Source of the DNA: an uncultured Planctomycetaceae bacterium
Lineage (GTDB): Bacteria > Planctomycetota > Planctomycetia > Pirellulales > UBA1268
DNA: 9,416 nucleotides
Direction: 5' to 3'
Assembly (NCBI GenBank): GCA_903949225.1
Contig: CAJAYZ010000015.1
Coordinates: 1 to 9,416, forward strand
In this document: positions 1 to 4,473 of the stretch, one piece after another
How positions within the stretch are numbered: position 1 is the stretch's first letter
Layout: every line of letters begins with the position of its first letter
Notes under the pieces: model-generated
Database searches by the model: none
The model's input: only the letters and a program-made list of their open reading frames with translations
What the model was told of the DNA's origin: nothing
Translations under genes and position numbers: made by a program

Positions 1-1
1 C

Positions 2-91
2 GAAGATCTGCGGATGGCAACGGAGAACAACGTCGGCTTCGGCCCGATGAAGCAGCCGGAGATGGTCGGGCGGGCCACGCCGGCGAAGTGA
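2..91 (+). CDS. C-terminal end of an unidentified protein (partial)
   Basis: An open frame enters from the left edge and ends at TGA 89-91. It encodes 29 residues that begin EDLRMATENN and end GRATPAK. The codons fit the high-G+C style of the neighbouring genes, with mostly G or C in third position, and no other frame is equally plausible up to this stop. The fragment is too short to assign a family, and I do not recognise it. It lies on the same strand as the CoA-transferase but 176 nt upstream, so co-transcription is possible but not indicated. Confidence 0.5.
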   Translation, partial: EDLRMATENNVGFGPMKQPEMVGRATPAK

Positions 92-113
92 CCCGGGGAC
101 CGCTGTTTTCCGC

Positions 114-123
114 GGGGGGGGGG
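114..123. repeat. G10 homopolymer tract in the gap before the CoA-transferase gene
   Basis: Ten consecutive G follow CCGC in the 92-267 gap. The rest of this gap holds no convincing gene. A TATGAT hexamer at 135-140 resembles a -10 box, but no -35 element stands at the right distance. A homopolymer of this length can slip during replication, and it is also a common site of sequencing error. It lies outside any coding frame I accept, so slippage would affect spacing or transcription, not reading frame. Confidence 0.6.
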
Positions 124-255
124 TGTTGGCGACGTATGATGGCGGCCCGGTCGGCTTGATGCTGAGGCGCTCTGTTCGTGACGACTTCCGCGCCGTCCGT
201 CCCGAATTAACTTTTCCCGCTAGGCATTCGTGTGGCCTGGCCTCCTCCCTCACCC

Positions 256-261
256 AGGAAG
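256..261 (+). promoter_or_regulatory. Ribosome binding site that sets the CoA-transferase start at 268
   Basis: AGGAAG stands six nt before ATG 268. The longer in-frame alternative is GTG 232. It would add twelve residues, MAWPPPSPRKTR, which look like translated leader, and no purine-rich site precedes it. The ATG at 268 is therefore preferred. Confidence 0.7.
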
Positions 262-267
262 ACCCGC

Positions 268-1848
268 ATGTCTCTCACCCCCAAGCAGCGCCACGCCTAC
301 GACGCGGTCGCCGCCCCGCTGCCGTTTGCCCTCGACGCCAAGAAGGTCACGGTCGCCCCCGGCATCTCTTACGTGAAGAGTCCGGTGAAGGCTCACGACT
401 ATGCCGCCGGCGTCATGGCGGCGTTTGGCTCGGTCGTCGAGCATCTCGGCACGATCCGCGGCCTCCCCAGCCAGACGCTCAAGCTCGACAGGCGTCGCTG
501 CGGCCTTCTCCTCAACAGCTTGCAACTGCACTTTCAAAACGGCTACAGCACGATCATGGACACCTGGGGCGTGAACCCCGACAACGGCACCTTCCGGGCG
601 AAGGATGGCCGGCACGTGACGATGATCGGCCTCCATCCGCACCTCCGCGACCGGCTGCTCGTCGCGCTCAACTGCGTCAACACGGCCCAGGGGATTCAGG
701 CGGCGGTCGAGAAGAAGACGGCCCAGGAGCATGAGGACGAGGCGATCGCGAAGCACCTTCCGCTCGGCATCGTGCGCACGCCCGAGGAGTGGGCCGCGCA
801 TCCGGTCGGGGCCGAAGTGCTCAAGCGTCCGCTCATCGACTTCGAAGGATCGGGCAGCGAAAAGAAGCGGCTCCTCGGAAAGGCGAAGCACCGGCCGCTC
901 GAGGGGGTGCGGGTGGTGGAGCTCACGCACGTCGTGGCCGGGCCGAACTGCGGCCGGTTTCTTGCCGAGCAGGGGGCCGACGTGATCAAGGTGCAGCCGC
1001 CGATGGGCGACTGGGTGCTGCCGATCTGGATGGATGCCAGCTGGGGCAAGAAGAACATCCTCCTCGACATCAAGGGGCGGCGTGGCAAGGCTCGCTTCCA
1101 CGAGCTCCTCGCCACGGCCGACGTTCTCATCGACGGCCAGCGGCCGGGCGTCCTCAACCGGATGGGGCTCGACGACGCGGGGCTGCGTGTGATCAATCCC
1201 AACCTCGTCCGCGCCTCCCTCTCCTGCTTCCCGCTGGGCACGGCCTGGGGCGAGCGGCCCGGCTTCGAGCAGATCGCGCAGGCCGTGAGCGGCACGATCC
1301 ACGTCCATTCCACCGGCATGGAGGCGCCGACGGTCGTGCCGGCGCTCATCAACGACTACATCACCGGCTATCTCGTGGCGATCGGCGTCGTGGCCGCGCT
1401 TGCCGAGCGGGAACTGCGCGGCGGCTATTACCACGTCGCCTCGTCACTCTCCCGGTGCTCGTCGCTGGCGCCGAGTTTTGTCGAGCCGCTCGACGCCGAG
1501 CCCTACGAGCCGGTGCGGATCAAGGACCTCGTCGAGCATGGAATCGACCAGCCGTCTCCGGCGGGAATCTTTACCCGGATCGCACCGGCGGTGGAGTTCA
1601 GCCACACGCCTTCGCACGTCGATCGCCATCCGACCATCATGAACTCGATGCCCGATACCACCGGCTGGGACGACGTTGCCACGACAGCCCCGGTGATGCC
1701 GCACGGGCCGTCGCAATTGGCCCGCGAGGGGAAGATCTACGGCCTCGTCGAGTGCTTCGGGATCGAGGACCGCTCCGACGGTGGCGGCATCATGAGCCTC
1801 GCGTCGAAGTCCCTCTTCGACTACGTGAAAGCCCACCGGGACGCCTAA
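268..1848 (+). CDS. CaiB/BaiF (class III) family CoA-transferase, two-part form
   Basis: This 526-residue protein probably moves coenzyme A between carboxylic acids in the cytoplasm; the substrate cannot be told from sequence. The C-terminal part carries the family core. It opens at about 209 with PLEGVRVVELTHVVAGP, followed by GADVIKVQPP (236-245), ADVLIDGQRPGVLNRMG (284-300), a Gly-rich stretch and PALINDYITGY. Asp363 in that last motif aligns with the catalytic Asp of formyl-CoA transferase. Residues 40-190 are not extra sequence. Their DRRR (74-77), W100, DGRHV (113-117), PHLRD and EEWAAHP (173-179) motifs match the degenerate first half of the longer bacterial CaiB-like proteins of roughly 450-480 residues. 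About 60 residues after position 465 extend beyond the part I can match. The gene appears to stand alone, convergent with the porin. I am confident of the family but not of the substrate. Confidence 0.88.
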   Translation: MSLTPKQRHAYDAVAAPLPFALDAKKVTVAPGISYVKSPVKAHDYAAGVMAAFGSVVEHLGTIRGLPSQTLKLDRRRCGLLLNSLQLHFQNGYSTIMDTWGVNPDNGTFRAKDGRHVTMIGLHPHLRDRLLVALNCVNTAQGIQAAVEKKTAQEHEDEAIAKHLPLGIVRTPEEWAAHPVGAEVLKRPLIDFEGSGSEKKRLLGKAKHRPLEGVRVVELTHVVAGPNCGRFLAEQGADVIKVQPPMGDWVLPIWMDASWGKKNILLDIKGRRGKARFHELLATADVLIDGQRPGVLNRMGLDDAGLRVINPNLVRASLSCFPLGTAWGERPGFEQIAQAVSGTIHVHSTGMEAPTVVPALINDYITGYLVAIGVVAALAERELRGGYYHVASSLSRCSSLAPSFVEPLDAEPYEPVRIKDLVEHGIDQPSPAGIFTRIAPAVEFSHTPSHVDRHPTIMNSMPDTTGWDDVATTAPVMPHGPSQLAREGKIYGLVECFGIEDRSDGGGIMSLASKSLFDYVKAHRDA

Positions 1849-1870
1849 GCCAGAGCAGATTCCCTGCGGC

Positions 1871-1940
1871 CCGCTCGGTGCTCCCCACCCGCCGCCGCGA
1901 AGCGAGCGGCCGCGGGCGTCCGGAGGTACGCTCGCCCGCG
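1871..1940. repeat. G+C-rich inverted repeats in the convergent gap
   Basis: Two imperfect or nested inverted repeats lie just after the CoA-transferase stop. CCGCTCG (1871-1877) pairs with CGAGCGG (1903-1909). CGCGGGCG (1911-1918) pairs with CGCCCGCG (1933-1940). They could fold in RNA from either strand. No U-tract follows, so they are not classical intrinsic terminators. With the hairpins at 1945-1967 and 1980-2010 they fill nearly the whole 168-nt gap between two convergent genes. In such high-G+C DNA part of this may be chance. Confidence 0.4.
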
Positions 1941-1944
1941 AGTC

Positions 1945-1967
1945 GAGGGGCACCTTGGCTGCCCCTC
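1945..1967. terminator. Perfect 8-bp hairpin in the convergent gap, possible bidirectional terminator
   Basis: GAGGGGCA (1945-1952) and TGCCCCTC (1960-1967) are exact reverse complements separated by the 7-nt loop CCTTGGC. The site is 97 nt past the CoA-transferase stop and about 50 nt past the porin stop on the other strand. The stem is stable, but no run of T follows on either strand, so termination here would be Rho-dependent or structure-assisted. The structure is visible in the sequence; the role is inferred from position. Confidence 0.45.
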
Positions 1968-1979
1968 CGACGAGCCCAA

Positions 1980-2010
1980 GCCCGCGGGGGCCATGGATGG
2001 CCCCGCGGGC
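1980..2010 (-). terminator. Long G+C hairpin directly after the porin gene
   Basis: The left arm (1980-1994, GCCCGCGGGGGCCAT) pairs with the right arm (1997-2010, ATGGCCCCGCGGGC). This gives about 14 base pairs with one bulged G and almost no loop. It begins six nt beyond the porin stop codon, the usual place for a 3' end structure, and it would also face transcripts of the CoA-transferase gene. No T-tract follows on the - strand (next bases CTTGGGCTCG), so it is a terminator-like or 3'-end-protecting stem, not a canonical intrinsic terminator. Confidence 0.5.
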
Positions 2011-2016
2011 ATGAAG

Positions 2017-3642
2017 TCAAAACACGACAGTTCCGCGCATCATCCACAGGTCGGTGTGGTCGTTGCCGACGGCGACGCCGGAGAGCGGGTTCCAGATGTG
2101 CTGGTAGCTGGGGATGAGCCGCACGGCCGGCGTGATGGCGTAGTCGTAGAACACCTCCATTCCCTGTTCGTTTTTCACGTTCAGAGCGCCGCCGGTGTAG
2201 TTCCGCACTTGGTTCTGGAGGTCGGGGCTGATGCCGTTCATGTACCAGCCGACGCCGACGCTGTCGTAGGCCCGCGACTCGGCGAGGCCACGGGCGAAGA
2301 GGGCGACGCTGCCGTCGCCGGTGATTGTGTTGGTCTGCTGGGGCGCCCAGCCCGCGCGGCCGAAAACGCCGACACCGCGGAGCGGCACGCCGCTCTTGAG
2401 CTTCGTGGCGACCTCCTTCGGCGCATCGGCGACGTAGAGATACTGCGAGGCGTTAGCGATCAGGAAGCAGCTGCTCGAGGAATTGTTGATCGGCAGGCCG
2501 GCCGAGTCGGGGCTGCCGAGGAGGTAGCCGACCGCCTGGGGGATCTGTCCGGGGGAGAGGGCCCCGTAGGGGTTGGTGAGGTCGAGCTGGTATTGATTCG
2601 ACCAATTGAACGCCGGGCTGAATTGGCCAGGCAATCCGGCGACCTCGTAGGAGGCGACGGCGGTGAAGTAGAGGTTTACCCGGTCGAAGGCGTTGGTCGC
2701 GAGATTCTGTGCGCGGCTGTTGGGGTCGAGGACGCCGCCAGCGAAGGCGAGCTGCTTGCTCGGGGCCCACACGCCAAGAACGGCCCAGGCTGTGGGATTG
2801 TAGAAGTTCGTCGTGATCGGATTCTTGTTGAAAGCGAAGTTGGCGAAATAGAACTTGGAGCTGTCGGCGAAGAGCGTCTGATCGGGGATGAAGATGTCGC
2901 TGATCTTGCCGACGACGAGGCTCGTCTGTTCGCTCAATCCCTGAACAAGGAAGTACTCGCTGGGGAGCATCGTCGAGTAGGCGAGCGGATCGGGAAGGAG
3001 AAGGCCGGTGTAAGTCGGGACGCTCGACCCCGAATTGAACGTCTCGGCAGGATTGCCGCCGTAGCGGGCCTGGGTCGTGAAGTGGATGAGGCCGCCGTCC
3101 CACAATCCGGCCCGGCCGGTATCGATGTTGATCGACATCTGCGTGTTTTGGACAAACCAGTCGCCAGGCTCGAGGCCACCCGACATGATGTCCTGATAGG
3201 CGCTGGTCGTGTAGACGTCAAAAAACACGCCGCGGCGGGCGAGGTCGGTACGCCGTCCGCCCCAGTCGCCGGTGAGTTGTGTTCGCTCCCAGAAGCCACC
3301 GGTGACGGTGCCTGGGAGACCGAAGACGGGGCCGTTGTTGAAGAACGGATAGAGGACCGGCGCGGCGTTGGCAAGCGAGAGGTGGTCGGTCGGCACCGGC
3401 CCCCAGTCGTCGGCCGAGAGCGCTGGAGTTGCCGGTGCGGCGGCTGGCGGGCCTCCCGGGGCACCTTCGTTGAGGTAGCCGAAGCCGTCGAAGTTGCCAC
3501 CTTGGCCGAGTGCCCTGTCACCTCCCGCTGTAAGGCAGGCGAGGACGATGCCAAACGCTGCCAGACGCGGCGTGACACTCCAAAGCGACTGCGTTTGTCC
3601 CTCCACCGTGCGCAACACAGCGTTCCAGTACTCTGCCACCAT
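2017..3642 (-). CDS. OprB-like carbohydrate-selective outer-membrane porin
   Basis: This 541-residue protein is probably an outer-membrane beta-barrel that lets sugars or other small solutes diffuse in. The N-terminus has a long basic region and a hydrophobic stretch (about 27-40, LAAFGIVLACLTAGG), with likely signal peptidase cleavage near ALG|Q at 46-47. A Pro/Ala-rich linker (about 60-76) follows. The OprB signature LTGDWGGRRTDLARRGV stands at 123-139. Later stretches alternate aromatic and polar residues like beta strands, with GLWDGGLIHF around 179-188. The chain ends in Phe after a DLWMMRGTVVF strand, as barrel proteins usually do. ATG 3642 is chosen over the upstream GTG 3672 because AGGAAGGGG (3661-3653) precedes it and no such site precedes the GTG. 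The gene is divergent from the coiled-coil/cyclase pair and convergent with the CoA-transferase. The equally long open frame on the opposite strand (1993-3663) has no recognisable motif and is a G+C artefact. The solute transported is unknown. Confidence 0.88.
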   Translation of the reverse strand: MVAEYWNAVLRTVEGQTQSLWSVTPRLAAFGIVLACLTAGGDRALGQGGNFDGFGYLNEGAPGGPPAAAPATPALSADDWGPVPTDHLSLANAAPVLYPFFNNGPVFGLPGTVTGGFWERTQLTGDWGGRRTDLARRGVFFDVYTTSAYQDIMSGGLEPGDWFVQNTQMSINIDTGRAGLWDGGLIHFTTQARYGGNPAETFNSGSSVPTYTGLLLPDPLAYSTMLPSEYFLVQGLSEQTSLVVGKISDIFIPDQTLFADSSKFYFANFAFNKNPITTNFYNPTAWAVLGVWAPSKQLAFAGGVLDPNSRAQNLATNAFDRVNLYFTAVASYEVAGLPGQFSPAFNWSNQYQLDLTNPYGALSPGQIPQAVGYLLGSPDSAGLPINNSSSSCFLIANASQYLYVADAPKEVATKLKSGVPLRGVGVFGRAGWAPQQTNTITGDGSVALFARGLAESRAYDSVGVGWYMNGISPDLQNQVRNYTGGALNVKNEQGMEVFYDYAITPAVRLIPSYQHIWNPLSGVAVGNDHTDLWMMRGTVVF

Positions 3643-3652
3643 GGAGTCGAGT

Positions 3653-3661
3653 CCCCTTCCT
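3653..3661 (-). promoter_or_regulatory. Ribosome binding site for the porin
   Basis: On the - strand AGGAAGGGG lies ten nt before ATG 3642. The spacing is slightly long, but this is the only purine-rich site near either candidate start, and it supports the ATG over GTG 3672. Confidence 0.5.
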
Positions 3662-3740
3662 GACACCGGCACAATCGCTACCGCAGGATCAATCGGCAGG
3701 GTTTGACAGGAGGGAGGAGCGAACGCCGCTGGTCTCGGAA

Positions 3741-3776
3741 CCCCCCCCCACTCCTCCCAGCTTTCGGGGCGGGGGG
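3741..3776. repeat. C9 tract facing a G-rich tract in the divergent spacer
   Basis: Nine C (3741-3749) are followed 16 nt later by GGGGCGGGGGG (3766-3776). The two tracts can pair as an imperfect stem of about nine base pairs. The C-rich strand's complement also carries several G-runs in a row (GGG, GG, then G9), which could form a quadruplex. The element lies about 100 nt upstream of the porin start and about 115 nt upstream of the coiled-coil gene, so it could influence either promoter. No gene is seen in 3643-3890. Confidence 0.5.
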
Positions 3777-3822
3777 CATTGGCGACTCACGTGTCGGCCC
3801 CTGCACGCTGGTCGTCATGCGT

Positions 3823-3852
3823 TTGCGGGACTGCGGCCGACCGGGCTATCCT
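3823..3852 (+). promoter_or_regulatory. Possible sigma70-type promoter of the coiled-coil/cyclase unit
   Basis: TTGCGG (3823-3828) and TATCCT (3847-3852) are separated by 18 nt and each match the consensus boxes at four of six positions. The start point would fall near 3859, leaving an untranslated leader of about 30 nt before ATG 3891. The match is weak and planctomycete promoters are poorly defined, so this is tentative. A TTGACA at 3703-3708 has no -10 partner. Confidence 0.25.
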
Positions 3853-3890
3853 TCCACCCGGATCAGCGCGACTGGCAGGGACGAGAGCAG

Positions 3891-4445
3891 ATGGGCAAAG
3901 ACTCCGACGACTCAAGCCCCCTGCGGCTGGAAATACGAGATCTGCAAAACCATGCCTCCGCCTTGCGTGGGGAACTCGAGGCGGCCAGATCGGCGATGGA
4001 CGCCGCAGTGCAGCGGGCCGTCGCCGAGGGCGGCGCCGCGGCGGCCCAGCTTCAGGCCACCGTCGTGGTGCTGCGCGACGAGCTCGAGCGTGCCCGAGCC
4101 GACACCCAGCGGCAGGTGGCCGCCACCGCCGCCGATGCCAGCGGGGAGATCGGCCAGCTGAAGCAGACCGTCGTCGCCCTCCGCGAGGAGCTCGAGAAGG
4201 AGAGGGCCGACAGGGACGAACGGATCCGTCAGACGAGGCTCGAGAGCCACGACGAGATCATCCAACTGCGCAGCACCGCCGCGACGTTGCGAGGGCAGAT
4301 CGACAATGATCTCGCCACCCGGGCGCAGGCGATCCAGGCGGGACGGGCCGAGGATCGTGCGGAGATCGCCGAGCTGCAGGGCACGATCCAGGAGTTGCGC
4401 CAACGGCTGGAGACAGCGATGATCGCTCGGCAGCAAGACCGGTGA
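3891..4445 (+). CDS. Coiled-coil protein of five 36-residue repeats, function unknown
   Basis: This 184-residue cytoplasmic protein has no signal peptide and no membrane segment. From residue 14 on it is almost entirely Leu, Arg, Glu, Ala and Gln. It is built from five tandem units in exact 36-residue register: Leu at 18, 54, 90, 126 and 162, and Leu-Arg at 25/26, 61/62, 97/98, 133/134 and 169/170. Four of the five units have Thr at the third position after the first Leu. The unit reads roughly E-I-x-x-L-x-x-T-x-x-x-L-R-x-E-L-E-x-x-R-A-D; the last copy is cut short. Thirty-six residues equal ten turns of alpha helix, so a long rod or coiled coil is expected. The start has a modest purine site (GGGACGAGAG) upstream. 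The cyclase gene begins 28 nt after the stop, so the two are probably one operon. I do not recognise a named family. A scaffold, oligomerisation partner or filament role is only a guess. Confidence 0.82.
   Translation: MGKDSDDSSPLRLEIRDLQNHASALRGELEAARSAMDAAVQRAVAEGGAAAAQLQATVVVLRDELERARADTQRQVAATAADASGEIGQLKQTVVALREELEKERADRDERIRQTRLESHDEIIQLRSTAATLRGQIDNDLATRAQAIQAGRAEDRAEIAELQGTIQELRQRLETAMIARQQDR
3930..4442 (+). repeat. Tandem 108-bp coding repeats (four full copies and one partial)
   Basis: Units at 3930-4037, 4038-4145, 4146-4253, 4254-4361 and 4362-4442 encode the 36-residue repeats. The first three still share DNA words in register: GAACTCGAG at 3972 and GAGCTCGAG at 4080 and 4188, each 108 bp apart. 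The remaining bases have diverged, so this is an old internal amplification, not a recent one. Confidence 0.75.
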
Positions 4446-4473
4446 GAGCCATGACGCGGAGAAGGAACGAACC

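Noticed and set aside
1..9. CGAAGATCT at the left edge also near the right edge (about 9362-9370), as possible direct repeats bounding an element
   Set aside because: The match is nine bases, lies within coding frames of different genes at the two ends, and has no mobile-element gene between.
135..140. TATGAT as a -10 box for the CoA-transferase gene
   Set aside because: It matches well alone, but the expected -35 position is occupied by the G-rich tract and the leader would be about 120 nt. Not enough to call.
250..1434. A 394-residue - strand open frame opposite the CoA-transferase
   Set aside because: It has no motif and is antisense to a clear CaiB-type core.
1993..3663. A 556-residue + strand open frame opposite the porin
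   Set aside because: It is antisense to a protein with a signal peptide, OprB motif and terminal Phe. Its own translation is rich in Val, Gly, Glu and Asp without a recognisable motif, as expected for antisense of high-G+C coding DNA.
3703..3708. A perfect TTGACA -35-like hexamer in the divergent spacer
   Set aside because: No -10-like sequence occurs 16-18 nt downstream on the + strand.
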